Shown here one piece after another: positions 7,446 to 17,239 of a stretch of 44,469 nucleotides of DNA; position 1 is the stretch's first letter; each line of letters opens with the position of its first letter. Below the pieces are notes generated by a model. That model was not told where the DNA came from and searched no databases. It saw only the letters and a program-made list of their open reading frames with translations. The position numbers were made by a program, and so were the translations under genes. Origin of the DNA: Reyranella sp. (GTDB lineage: Bacteria; Pseudomonadota; Alphaproteobacteria; Reyranellales; Reyranellaceae); assembly GCF_030651995.1 (NCBI RefSeq), contig NZ_JAUSBN010000060.1, forward strand, positions 1 through 44,469, read 5' to 3'.

Positions 7446-8972
7446 ATGGAGTCCGAACGGCATCATCAGCGGAGCGCCCCGACGGGAGCGCCGGCCAACG
7501 ACCACTCGCCGAGGTCGATGGCCTCGTTCGCTCCACGGCTGAGCCCGTGGATGGAGACCGCCGCCCCGATTCTGGTCGTCGGCGATGCGATGCTCGACAT
7601 CTCCGTTTTCGGGAGCGTCGACAGGATTTCACCGGAAGCTCCGGTGCCGATCATCCGGCAGGAGAACACCACCGAATCCGGCGGCGGCGCCGCCAACGTG
7701 GCCCTCAACGTCGTCGCGATGGGCGGAACGGCCCATCTCATCACCGGTGTCGCCGCCGATCCCGAAGGCGAGCGGCTGGTCCGGCTCCTGCGCCTCGCCG
7801 GTGTCACGCTCGACGTGGTCGCGACGCCGGGCAAGCCGACGACCGTCAAGACCCGGTTCCTGGCCCGCCACAATCAGCTCCTGCGCCTCGACCGGGAAGT
7901 TACGACGCCCGTCACGCCGGTGTGCGAGGAGCAGATCATTGCCGCGCTGCCAGCGTGTATGGACGCGTGCCGCCTCGTGGTGATCTCCGACTACGGCAAG
8001 GGGCTCGTCACGGATCGGGTGATCGAAGCCACCTTGTCCCTGGCGGCCCGGGCCGGTCTGCCCGTGATCGTCGATCCGAAGCGTCGCAACCTCGCGGACT
8101 ATCGCGGCGCCAGCTTCATCAAGCCCAATCGCCGCGAGCTGGAAGCGGCCACGGGCCTTCCCGTGAACAATGACCGTCAGGTCGAGGTGGCCGCATCGTC
8201 CCTCGCCGCGACGACGGGCGCCACCCTTCTCGTGACGCGCTCGGAGGACGGCATGTCGCTGGTCAGGCCGGACGGCTCGGCGATCCACATGCCCACGCGT
8301 GCGCATGAGATCGTCGACGTGACCGGGGCCGGAGACGCGGCAATCGCCGCTTTCTCGCTCGCCATCGCCGGGGGCCGGTCGGCAGAGGAAGCCATGGCCT
8401 TCGCCAACATCGCCGCCGGCATTTCGGTGATCAGGCCGGGAACCACCACGGTCTCGGGCTCGGAGATCGAGCACGAGCGCGCAGTCTTCGCGGGCCAGCT
8501 GCCGGTCCCGAAGGGCTCGCGCGTATCGGCCGAGACCGCCATGCTGCTGCGCGCGCAGTGGCGCCGGCAGCGGCTGACCGTCGGCTTCACGAACGGTTGC
8601 TTCGATCTCTTTCACCCCGGCCATGTCTCCCTGCTGCGCGAGACGGCCCGTCAGTGCGATCGACTTATCGTAGGCCTGAACAGCGATGCTTCGGTGAGAC
8701 GCCTCAAGGGCGACAAGAGACCCGTGCAGAACGAGGAGGCCCGTGCCGAGATCCTCGGGGCGATCGGGCATGTCGACCTCGTCGTCGTCTTCGACGAGGA
8801 TACGCCGCTCGACCTGATCGCGCGGCTGGAACCGGACCTCCTGACCAAGGGCGCGGACTACAGGATCGAGGACATCGTCGGCGGGGACATCGTGCGGCAG
8901 AACGGCGGGCGTGTGCTGACCATCGACCTCGTGCCGGGTCATTCCAGTACGCGCCTCATCAACGGGCGATAG
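7446..8972 (+). CDS. hldE: Bifunctional heptose-7-phosphate kinase / heptose-1-phosphate adenylyltransferase
   Basis: 508 residues with both HldE domains in the usual order. The PfkB-type kinase (about 35-345) has ILVVGDAMLDISVFG, ISPEAPVPI, GGGAANVALN, and the anion-hole/base motif DVTGAGDAAIAAF. The cytidylyltransferase-like domain (about 375-508) has TNGCFDLFHPGHVSLL with the HxGH signature at H390-H393, LNSDASVRRLKGDKRP, and the ending GHSSTRLI. It phosphorylates D-glycero-D-manno-heptose 7-phosphate at C1 and, after dephosphorylation by GmhB, adenylates it to ADP-heptose. ATG 7446 follows a G-rich Shine-Dalgarno; about 35 extra N-terminal residues precede the domain, and ATG 7551 is an alternative start. 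It is followed 25 bases later by hldD. GmhA and GmhB are not in this window. Confidence 0.95.
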   Translation: MESERHHQRSAPTGAPANDHSPRSMASFAPRLSPWMETAAPILVVGDAMLDISVFGSVDRISPEAPVPIIRQENTTESGGGAANVALNVVAMGGTAHLITGVAADPEGERLVRLLRLAGVTLDVVATPGKPTTVKTRFLARHNQLLRLDREVTTPVTPVCEEQIIAALPACMDACRLVVISDYGKGLVTDRVIEATLSLAARAGLPVIVDPKRRNLADYRGASFIKPNRRELEAATGLPVNNDRQVEVAASSLAATTGATLLVTRSEDGMSLVRPDGSAIHMPTRAHEIVDVTGAGDAAIAAFSLAIAGGRSAEEAMAFANIAAGISVIRPGTTTVSGSEIEHERAVFAGQLPVPKGSRVSAETAMLLRAQWRRQRLTVGFTNGCFDLFHPGHVSLLRETARQCDRLIVGLNSDASVRRLKGDKRPVQNEEARAEILGAIGHVDLVVVFDEDTPLDLIARLEPDLLTKGADYRIEDIVGGDIVRQNGGRVLTIDLVPGHSSTRLINGR

Positions 8973-8997
8973 CTCGGCGCGGGACGAGGAAGCAGTC

Positions 8998-9978
8998 ATG
9001 ATCGTCGTCACGGGGGCAGCGGGATTCATCGGCTCGAACGTCGTTGCCGCGCTGAACGACGCCGGTCGCGACGACATCGTGCTGTGTGACCGCCTGGGAA
9101 AGGACGATCGCTGGCAGAACCTCCGAAAGAGGATGTTCCGCAACTTCGTCTTCCCGGAACAACTCTTCGAGTTTCTCACGAAGGCCCGGGATGTCGAAGC
9201 CATCGTCCACATGGGGGCGATCTCCTCGACGACGACCCGCGACGGCGACGCGGTGATTCGGGACAATTTCCAGTTCTCGCTCGGGCTGCTCGACATCTGC
9301 GCATCGCGCGGCATTCCGCTGGTCTATGCCTCGTCCGCCGCAACCTATGGCGACGGAAGCCAGGGATTCACCGACGATCTCCCCTTCTCCGGCCTGCGCC
9401 AGCTGCGGCCGCTCAATCTCTACGGCTGGAGCAAGCATCAGTTCGACCTCGTGGTAGCGGAGCGACGGGAACGCGGATTGCCGCTGCCGCCGAGATGCGT
9501 CGGGCTGAAGTTCTTCAACGTGTTCGGCCCGAACGAGTATCACAAGGGCGACATGATGAGCGTGGTCGCCAGGAACCACGCCATCGCGGCCGCCGGCGGC
9601 GAGGTCAACCTGTTCAGGAGTCACCGCAGCGACTTCGCGGACGGCGGGCAACGCCGCGACTTCGTGCTGGTCGACGATGTGGCCGACGTCGTGCTCTGGG
9701 CGATGAGCGACGGCCCCGCGTGTGGGCTGCTCAACGTCGGCACCGGGCATGCGACATCGTTCCGGGACCTGATCGGTGCCCTGTTCGACGCGGTCGGGCG
9801 CGAGCCGCGCATCGCCTATGTCCCGATGCCGGAGGACCTGCGCGATCGCTATCAGTATACGACCGAAGCGCCGCTCGGCGCGTTGCGCAACGCCGGCTAC
9901 CGCAGGCCGTTTACGCCCGTCCCGGAGGCGGTCGCACGCTACGCCGGCTTTCTCGGTGCCGCCGACCGCTACCGCTGA
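8998..9978 (+). CDS. hldD: ADP-L-glycero-D-manno-heptose 6-epimerase
   Basis: 326-residue short-chain dehydrogenase-type epimerase. The Rossmann motif VTGAAGFIGSN is at the N-terminus, the catalytic Y142-x3-K146 is in YGWSKHQFD, and the HldD-specific CDRLGKDDRWQNLRKR and FFNVFGPNEYHKGDM segments are present. It converts ADP-D-glycero- to ADP-L-glycero-D-manno-heptose with bound NADP. GACGAGGAAG lies upstream of ATG 8998. It is convergent with the KpsE-like gene, whose stop is 4 bases away. Together with hldE it supplies activated heptose for LPS core or, here, possibly for the O-heptosyltransferase at 25155-26462. Confidence 0.95.
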   Translation: MIVVTGAAGFIGSNVVAALNDAGRDDIVLCDRLGKDDRWQNLRKRMFRNFVFPEQLFEFLTKARDVEAIVHMGAISSTTTRDGDAVIRDNFQFSLGLLDICASRGIPLVYASSAATYGDGSQGFTDDLPFSGLRQLRPLNLYGWSKHQFDLVVAERRERGLPLPPRCVGLKFFNVFGPNEYHKGDMMSVVARNHAIAAAGGEVNLFRSHRSDFADGGQRRDFVLVDDVADVVLWAMSDGPACGLLNVGTGHATSFRDLIGALFDAVGREPRIAYVPMPEDLRDRYQYTTEAPLGALRNAGYRRPFTPVPEAVARYAGFLGAADRYR

Positions 9979-9982
9979 TCCG

Positions 9983-11197
9983 TCAGAGATGGTCGCGGAT
10001 GGAATAGTAGGCGAGAGATCCCAGTCCCCAGGCGACCAGCCCGACGAAGAAGACGATGGCAATGATGCGCAGGCGGCGCGGATACAGTGCCTCCTCCGCG
10101 AGCTTGGGCTTCACGAAGGCATTGAGATAGAGCTTCTGCCGCATCGCCTCGATCCGCGACTGTTCGGCGAACTGAAGCGCGAAGAGATAGAGTTTTTCGC
10201 GGAACGCCTCCTCGAGCTTCAGCGCCTCGTATCCGCCCATAAGCGCCGTGATCGTCGGGCCACCGGATTTCTCCGACGTCGCCTTCCGCCCCTGCGTCAT
10301 GCCGGCCTGCTGATCGCGGATGATGCCCTCGATGGCGGCAATCTCGACCCCGAGGTGACGAAGCTGCGGCGCGTTCGGCGCCGACTTGCTGATGGAGTTG
10401 TACTGGGCCTGCAGCGTCGCCAGCCGCTCACGCTGGTGGGCCTGCAGGTTGATGTCGACATCGACCGAACGCCCCGGATCGACCATCTCGGCCTTGTCGC
10501 GAAAGTCGCGGACGGCCACCCTCGCCTCGACCAGCCGGCGGTCCGCTTTCCCCACCTCCTCCTCGCCGAACGCGATCGCATCCTTCTGCGCGCGCGTGGA
10601 GAGCTCGTTCACCGTCTTCTCGGCGCTCCTCAACACGGCATTCGCGACGGCCAGCGCGTCTTCGGGCGTGAACGCCCGCACGGACACCGAGATGACCCCC
10701 GTCATGGTGTCGAAGAACGGTTCGACCATGCCGCGCCAGTACTCGGTCTTCCTTTCGATTGAGCGTCCGCTGCCAAGGCGACTCCACCAGTCGACCTCGT
10801 CCCGCCGGTAGAGCCGCTCGAAACCGAGCTCCGCCTCGACCGCATCGACCACGTCGCGACTCCGGATGAACTGGACGATCGTCTGCGAGTCCCAGATCTG
10901 GCTCGCGGTCAGCCCGCTGGCGGCCAGCGCCCCGGAGGGACTTCCGCTGTTGGCGCCGGCCGCCAGAACGGGCTCCGCGGCTCGCCGCAGGTTGAAGCGG
11001 AATTCGGACACATACTGGTCGGCGGCGAAGCCGTACAGGTAGACGCCGGCGGCGACGGTCGGAACGAGCGCCAGCAGCAGGAAGGCCAGGAGATGGCCCT
11101 TCATGCCGCGCTTGCGCCGGACGGCAGGCAGCGGACGCGCGAGAAGGTCCGGCTCCTCCACCGTATCCTTGCGCAGCTGGATGACCCTCTGGCTCAT
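9983..11197 (-). CDS. KpsE/BexC/CtrB-type capsule export inner-membrane protein
   Basis: 404 residues with the polysaccharide co-polymerase layout: a cytoplasmic N-terminus, TM1 (HLLAFLLLALVPTVAAGVYL), a long periplasmic coiled-coil region, and a C-terminal TM (IIAIVFFVGLVAWGLGSLAY). The signatures YVSEFRFNLRR after TM1, EDALAVANAVL, and PRRLRIIA before TM2 match the KpsE/CtrB family, which links the ABC transporter to the outer-membrane Wza-like channel. ATG 11197 is chosen because an upstream ATG (11242) overlaps the KpsT gene. It is the last gene of the minus operon, 7 bases after kpsT. Confidence 0.88.
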   Translation of the reverse strand: MSQRVIQLRKDTVEEPDLLARPLPAVRRKRGMKGHLLAFLLLALVPTVAAGVYLYGFAADQYVSEFRFNLRRAAEPVLAAGANSGSPSGALAASGLTASQIWDSQTIVQFIRSRDVVDAVEAELGFERLYRRDEVDWWSRLGSGRSIERKTEYWRGMVEPFFDTMTGVISVSVRAFTPEDALAVANAVLRSAEKTVNELSTRAQKDAIAFGEEEVGKADRRLVEARVAVRDFRDKAEMVDPGRSVDVDINLQAHQRERLATLQAQYNSISKSAPNAPQLRHLGVEIAAIEGIIRDQQAGMTQGRKATSEKSGGPTITALMGGYEALKLEEAFREKLYLFALQFAEQSRIEAMRQKLYLNAFVKPKLAEEALYPRRLRIIAIVFFVGLVAWGLGSLAYYSIRDHL

Positions 11198-11204
11198 GTG
11201 ACAC

Positions 11205-11893
<689 letters not shown>

Positions 11894-11897
<4 letters not shown>

Positions 11898-13501
11898 GCG
11901 ACCGAGAGCCGCCGGCGGCAGGCGCGTTCCAGGCTGAAGCCGATCAGCACGGCGGCAAGTCCCCACAGGACGACGTATCCACGATCGAGCCAGACCGGAT
12001 GCCAGCTGTCGAAGAAGCCGCTGCGGATCCAGTCGATGGCCTGCAGCACCGGGTTCCAGACGAGGATGTTGCGCACCCATTCGGGCATCTCGGCCGGATT
12101 GAGGAAGATGCCGGACGTGAAGTAGAGGGCGCGCACGACGTTGGCGAAGACATGGTCCCACGACTTCACGAAGTGGATGATGGTCGCATTGATGACTCCA
12201 ATGCCGAATCCGAGCACCCAGATCGCCAGGAGCCCGCTGGCCGCATCGAATACATCGTTCGGAACCGCCGGCAGGCCGAGCAGCACGAAAGCCGTCAGCA
12301 CGATGATGGCGACGCAGAACTGGGTGAGCAGCTCAAGCAGGCCGCGCGCCAGCAGGACATCGACATGCTGGACCAGCGGGATCTGCAGCAGGGGGCGGTT
12401 GGCGACGAGGCTCTGCTGCACCCCGAAGACCGTGTTGGAGAACAGCAGGTAGGGCAGCACCCCGGTGAAGTAGTAGACGATTAGGTTGCTGCCGACCGGC
12501 GCGGTTCCGCCGATATGCGTGGCGGCGAACACGCTGGCGATGAGCGCGAGATGGGAGATCGGCTCCAGAAGGGCCCAGAGGTAGCCGAGGCGCGTTTCGC
12601 CGAAGCGGGTCTGCGCGTCGCGCAGCAGCAGCGCGATCAGGATGCGGCCCTGGCTGCTCGCCGCGGCGCGCCAGCCCGGACGGACGGACGCTCTGGCCTG
12701 CCAGCCCGGGCGCGGCGCGACCTGTCCCGGCGGTCCGCCGGCGCCGGACGGGAGCGTCAGCGTCAATCTTGCCGCCCGTCGCTTCTCGAGGTCCGCGACG
12801 TACCGGGCAAAATCGAGATTGTCGGGCGCGAGATCCCGGGCTCTGCGCGCATGGTCGATCGCAGCGTCGAGATCGCCGGCACCGTCGTGGATGACGCTGC
12901 CGAACCACGCGACCCGGGCGGTGTCGCCCTCGATCGCCTGGGCGGCGCGCACCTCGGCCAGGGCATCGGCGGTCCGGCCGAGATGGTTGAGCAGGCCGGC
13001 GCGATGGAGGCGGAATTCCGGGTTGGACGCCTCGAGCAGCACCGCCCTGTTCGAGGAGGCGAGCGCGCGATGGAACTCGCCCAGCGCCTCGAGCGCACCG
13101 GCATGATTGCGCCAGCCCAGGGCCGACTCAGGGGTGCCTTGCAGGTAGATGTCGAGGTGATCCAGCGCCTCGCGATGCGCCCGCAGCGCCAGCAGTCCGA
13201 AGATCAGCTGGAAGCGCGCCTCCGGATCCGCGGGGTCGCGGCCGACCAGCAGCCGCCCCTGTTCCACGGCGGCGGCGAAATCGCCCACCATGAGCAGGAG
13301 CGTTTGCGACTTCCTGAGCACGCGGTCGTCGCCCGGATTGAGAGCGGCGGCCCGCCGGACGGCCGCGGCCGCCTCCTCCTCCCGGCCGGCCAGGCGAAGA
13401 CGCTCGGCGACCACGGCGAGGCCATAAGCATTGGCCGGGTCGGCTTCGACGGCGGCCAGCGCCAGCGCAAGTTCCTCGTCCAGCCCGTCCGGTGTCGCCA
13501 T
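11894..13501 (-). CDS. KpsM-type ABC-2 permease fused to an N-terminal TPR domain
   Basis: 535 residues, about twice the usual KpsM length. Residues 1 to about 245 are TPR-like helices: LALALAAVEADPANAYGLAV, AAAAVRRAAALNPGDDRVLR, ALASSNRAVLLEASNPEFRL and DHARRARDLAPDNLDFARYV. After a Pro/Gly-rich linker the ABC-2 permease begins with LIALLLRDAQTRFGETRLGY, a hallmark of the KpsM/CtrC family, followed by six hydrophobic helices. These include YYFTGVLPYLLFSNTVFGVQ and ALYFTSGIFLNPAEMPEWVR. It would form the membrane pore with KpsT. No stop or frameshift separates the two parts, and their codon use is alike. The TPR part may dock the glycosyltransferase or the polymer-assembly enzymes encoded next to it. 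Confidence 0.88.
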
Positions 13502-13525
13502 CGGAACTGCTCCCGTCGAGCGGCT

Positions 13526-14941
13526 TTACGCCGCCGGTTGCATTGTCCCCGCCCGTGGCAGCTCGGACTCGGCCGGCAGGACGAAGCCCATTCTCTCGAG
13601 ATGCAATGCCACGTTGCTGTGCAGGTTGTAAGTCGCCAGGGCGCGGCTGCGAGCCTCCTCGAAGCGGTTGCCGCCACGCTGGATCTTCTGGGCCAATTCG
13701 ACGTAGTTGCCGATGTCGAACGAGACGAAAACCTCGCCGTAGTACTTCATCACTTCGGCGAAGGACCTGTTGCGGGCACAATAGAGATTGGCGCCACATT
13801 CGATCGCGAGCGCGATGACGCCGGACATGCTCTGGCCGACCTCGAGATACGGCAGGACGACCGCATCGCAGCCGCGCAGCGCCTCGATGAAATGCGGATC
13901 CGACAGTTCGCCGACGAAATGGACACGCTTCAGCAGGTCGTACGACAGAAGTCTGGAAAGCGCATCCTCCACCTTCTCCGCCACTTCGGGGTCGGTGTCC
14001 GCCGGCGCAATCCTGCCACGTCCCAAGGGCATCAATCGCCGCCGGGCGTCGCCGACGACCTCGTCGTTCTTCTCCCTGATGAGTTTCAGCAGCGATTCGA
14101 TGTAAGGATCCAGAGGCACGTTCTCCGCGACGGAAGCAGGATGCTGCCCGCCGAACAGATAGAGGTGATGGTCCTCCGGCAGCTCCTTCAACGCATGGAT
14201 CAGCGTCTCGTAGCCCTTGTAGGAGGAGATGAACCCGAAGGCGCCGATCACCTTGGTGCCCGGTGCAATCCCGTGGCGCTGCCGGAAGGCCTCGACATCG
14301 GTGTTCTCCAGGACTTCGCGCCGCTGGTCTTCCGTCAGAAAGGTGATCGGAAAATCGACCACCTTGTCGAACCTGTAGATCTCCTTGACGATGCGGCGCT
14401 CCCGCTTCGTATGGACCAGGATGCTGACGTTGGCGGAACGCGACCGCCCCCGGCAGGCCTCGATGATGCGGGAATAGAGCTTGGCCGCCGGACGCATGTA
14501 GAAAATTTCCCCGAGCAGCGCCCGCGTGGCGATGATCGGATGCCCCGCGACGAATGTCTCTGCGAACTGCCAGAGGACGCGCGGCAGGTGGAAAGTCGGC
14601 GGGTTGATGCGATGCATGGTGACGACGACGTTCCGGCAGCCATCCAGGAGCATTTTCAGGCGTCGCAGAACGTCGCTGTCCTTCGCGCCGTAAAGCCCCG
14701 CCTCGAACTGGATGTTGACGTAGTCGTAACCCGAAAGGCGCGCCGCGATCTCGGCGATGTGCCGGTCGCCGGCCGACTGGAACGCGGGACTGGACTTCTG
14801 CAGCAGGAACAGATCGAGCGGAATCACGTCACAGTGGACGTACTCCGAGAACTTGTTCCTGAGCACATGGGCGTACGATGCGTTGCCGCAGCTCTCGTTG
14901 TAGGAACAGACGATCGCCAGTCTCTTCTGCGTCATGGTCAT
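13526..14941 (-). CDS. GT-B fold glycosyltransferase (GT4-like)
   Basis: About 471 residues. The N-terminal Rossmann half starts KRLAIVCSYNESCGNASYAH. The C-terminal half begins KVIGAFGFISSYKGYETLIH and carries HLYLFGGQHPAS, then VVLPYLEVGQSMSGVIALAI, the region holding the nucleotide-sugar-binding motif of family 4 transferases. The cytoplasmic enzyme would add a sugar to the polysaccharide or another acceptor handled by the neighbouring KpsEMT-type exporter. Starts at 14959, 14941 and 14935 are all in frame; I prefer 14941, preceded by GGAA. It sits 24 bases upstream of the permease gene and 21 bases after the methyltransferase stop, so it is in the operon. Donor and acceptor are unknown. 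Confidence 0.78.
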   Translation of the reverse strand: MTMTQKRLAIVCSYNESCGNASYAHVLRNKFSEYVHCDVIPLDLFLLQKSSPAFQSAGDRHIAEIAARLSGYDYVNIQFEAGLYGAKDSDVLRRLKMLLDGCRNVVVTMHRINPPTFHLPRVLWQFAETFVAGHPIIATRALLGEIFYMRPAAKLYSRIIEACRGRSRSANVSILVHTKRERRIVKEIYRFDKVVDFPITFLTEDQRREVLENTDVEAFRQRHGIAPGTKVIGAFGFISSYKGYETLIHALKELPEDHHLYLFGGQHPASVAENVPLDPYIESLLKLIREKNDEVVGDARRRLMPLGRGRIAPADTDPEVAEKVEDALSRLLSYDLLKRVHFVGELSDPHFIEALRGCDAVVLPYLEVGQSMSGVIALAIECGANLYCARNRSFAEVMKYYGEVFVSFDIGNYVELAQKIQRGGNRFEEARSRALATYNLHSNVALHLERMGFVLPAESELPRAGTMQPAA

Positions 14942-14962
14942 TCGGTTCCGCGCGGTCATCGC

Positions 14963-16159
14963 CTATCGGGGAAGCAGGCCGAGCCGCCCGCCCAGCTTCA
15001 CGAGGGGGCTGGCTTCAAGCCGGGCGAGCCGGTCCTCCGCGAGCGCCTTCTCGGCCTTGAGGAGGTCCTGGGCGGCCACGGCTTCCCGGAAGGCCTTCTC
15101 GCCATGGGCCACCGCCCTGGCCATCGCGGCTTCGAGCGCTTCCTTCTCGGCCTTCAGCGCGTCCTGGACGGCGACTGCCTCCCGGAACGCCCTGTCGGCG
15201 TGGGCCCGGACCTGCTCGATGTCGGACAGTCCCGGCGCCGCGTCCGGGTCCGGATTCGGCGCGGACATCGGCTGCGTCCGTGCACGCAGCAGCGAGGGCC
15301 GCGGCGGTGCCGTCGGTCGCAGCTTCACGTAGAATTCGGAGCCGTGCCCGGTCTGGGTCGCCGGATTGGACTCGAGCGATTCGATCTCGAAGTCGAAAAG
15401 GCCGATCTCCCTCAGTTCGCGCGCGACCTCGGCAAAGCCGTCGCGGGAGAAGGCCCAGCAATGGACATCGACGTACTCCTGGCTCGCGCGCACCGCCGCG
15501 GCATAGGAGTCGGAGTCGGTGAAGAGTCGCTTCACGTCGGCGAGCGAGCGGCCTTCCAGGGGCACGTTCTGGAAATCGAAGAGATTCTTCAGCCCGTCAT
15601 ACACCTGGCCGGGCGAAGGCACCGTCTGCCCAAGCAGGTAGGAATTGATTAGCTCGGCCGCATTCGTCTCGCGCCGGAAATACTCGCCGCTGCCCTTGGC
15701 GTCCGGCAGCACCATCGCAATCACGCCGTCGTCCTTCACGACGGCGCGGACCTGGTAGAGATATTCGAGAAAGTTCGGCACGTGCTCGAAGACATGGCAC
15801 GAAACGACATAGTCGAAGGGCGCGGCGGTCCCGGCGCATTCCTGCAGCGTCTTCCCGATCTCCCAGATGAAATCGAGACGCTGGACGCGCAGCCCGTGCT
15901 GGATGCGGCCGGGATTCGTCCTCTCGCGCTCCAGCAACTGCTCGTAGGTGAGATAGTCGCAATAGAGCACGTCGCCTTCCGACTTCGTGACGACCGGAGC
16001 CCAGTTGGGCGCAATCTCGAGGCCGCAGCCGGTCTCCAGCGGCAGCAGCCTGTGAACCATGCGCCGCCGGTCATCGAGTCCGAGTGCGCTCAACCGCTCC
16101 TCGGTTGTCGGTGTCCTGTGTGTTTCCGGCGGAACTGCCGGGCCTGTGCTGATCGCCAT
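14963..16159 (-). CDS. SAM-dependent methyltransferase with C-terminal coiled coil
   Basis: About 398 residues. The class I methyltransferase core has GLEIAPNWAPVV as the motif-I region, VVSCHVFEHVPNFLEYLYQV (the VFEH motif IV) and KDDGVIAMVLPDAKGS (motif V). From about residue 290 the protein becomes charged and helical, with a repeated unit AFREAVAVQDALKAEKE / AFREAVAAQDLLKAEKA that predicts a coiled coil. Such tails in polysaccharide operons can act as length rulers or oligomerisation arms, as in WbdD; that is analogy only. ATG 16159 avoids overlap with the epimerase gene; an upstream ATG at 16237 is in frame. It may cap or decorate a glycan exported by the locus. Confidence 0.75.
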   Translation of the reverse strand: MAISTGPAVPPETHRTPTTEERLSALGLDDRRRMVHRLLPLETGCGLEIAPNWAPVVTKSEGDVLYCDYLTYEQLLERERTNPGRIQHGLRVQRLDFIWEIGKTLQECAGTAAPFDYVVSCHVFEHVPNFLEYLYQVRAVVKDDGVIAMVLPDAKGSGEYFRRETNAAELINSYLLGQTVPSPGQVYDGLKNLFDFQNVPLEGRSLADVKRLFTDSDSYAAAVRASQEYVDVHCWAFSRDGFAEVARELREIGLFDFEIESLESNPATQTGHGSEFYVKLRPTAPPRPSLLRARTQPMSAPNPDPDAAPGLSDIEQVRAHADRAFREAVAVQDALKAEKEALEAAMARAVAHGEKAFREAVAAQDLLKAEKALAEDRLARLEASPLVKLGGRLGLLPR

Positions 16160-16178
16160 GTGTCGATGTATCCGGGCC

Positions 16179-17153
16179 TCAAGGGCTCGCGGATACTCCT
16201 TCGGCACCCGCGGGTACGGCCGCCGGTTGGCCGTCAAACTCGCGGCAATACCAGTTCCAGGTCTCGCGCAGGCCTTCGGCGATCGAATGCCGGCACTGGA
16301 AACCCGCGACGCGCATGCGGCTGAGGTCGTACTCGCGATACTCCTGCCCGTTCGGCTTGGTCGGATCCCAGCGCACCCGGTCCGCCATGCCGGTGATCGC
16401 TCCCAGCATGTCGACGATCTCGCGGATGCTGTAGACGACGCCGCTGCCGATGTTCACGGCACCGTCGACGCTTTCCATGATCGTCTGGAAGGCCCGGGCG
16501 GCATCCCGGCTGTACATGAAATCACGCTGCGCCGAGCCATCGCCCCAGACCTCCACGCTGCCGCCATTGCACCGGGCCTCGTGAAACTTCCGGATGAGCG
16601 ACGGCACGACGTGCCCGAACTTCACGTCGAACCTGTCGCCTGGCCCGAAGAGATTGCAGGAGACGATATAAGCCCACTTGAGGCCATAGCTCTCCTCATA
16701 GGCCTCGAGCATGGCCAGCATCGCGCGCTTGGCGTTCGCGTATCCGCGTTCCGACGCATGCGGGATGCCGAAGTGGATCATGTGCTCGCGGAGCGGGACG
16801 CCCGGCGGTGGATAGGGATAGACCGCGCCCGTCCCCATGACGGTGATCTTCTCGACGCCGTGCAGGCGGGCGGCCTCGACGACATTCGTGTTGATCATGC
16901 TGTTGTCGTAGAAGGAGAGCCCCTGGTTCATCATGTTGCCCAGGATGCCGTAGACCCGGCCGGCTGCATGGAAAACGTGCGTCGGTCGCGTGCGGGCGAA
17001 CAGCAACTCAGTACTCCTGGCATCGGAAAGATCGCAGTCCCGTCGCAGCACCGGAACGAGCCGGGTGAACCCTTCGCGGGCCAGGTGCTTCATCAGCGTC
17101 GAGCCGACCAGGCCGCCGGCGCCCGTCACCATGATCACCGCATCGCGCTTCAT
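16179..17153 (-). CDS. NAD(P)-dependent nucleotide-sugar epimerase/reductase (GDP-fucose synthase-like)
   Basis: About 324 residues of the extended short-chain dehydrogenase family. It has Rossmann motif VTGAGGLVGSTLMKHL, VFHAAGRVYGILGN, and catalytic Tyr-Lys in YANAK. The segments MGTGAVYPYPPPG and GDGSAQRDFMYSRDAA resemble GDP-4-keto-6-deoxymannose epimerase-reductases (Fcl/WcaG), so a deoxy sugar is a reasonable but unproven product. ATG 17153 gives the normal N-terminus KRDAVIMVTGAGG. It lies between the type I secretion genes and the methyltransferase in the same direction, with an 86-base gap before it. Confidence 0.82.
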   Translation of the reverse strand: MKRDAVIMVTGAGGLVGSTLMKHLAREGFTRLVPVLRRDCDLSDARSTELLFARTRPTHVFHAAGRVYGILGNMMNQGLSFYDNSMINTNVVEAARLHGVEKITVMGTGAVYPYPPPGVPLREHMIHFGIPHASERGYANAKRAMLAMLEAYEESYGLKWAYIVSCNLFGPGDRFDVKFGHVVPSLIRKFHEARCNGGSVEVWGDGSAQRDFMYSRDAARAFQTIMESVDGAVNIGSGVVYSIREIVDMLGAITGMADRVRWDPTKPNGQEYREYDLSRMRVAGFQCRHSIAEGLRETWNWYCREFDGQPAAVPAGAEGVSASP

Positions 17154-17239
17154 GGCCTGTGGCCGCCCCCGAGTTAGCAACTCCCCTGTGGCATTCTTCG
17201 CACGTTATCGAACCGATCTCCAGCGCCAGACGCCGCGAC

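Noticed and set aside
12515..15652. Plus-strand open frame of 1045 codons opposite the permease, glycosyltransferase and methyltransferase genes
   Set aside because: Each minus gene has recognisable motifs and start signals; the plus translation is low-complexity Arg/Gly/Ala/Asp, typical of the antisense of high-GC coding DNA.
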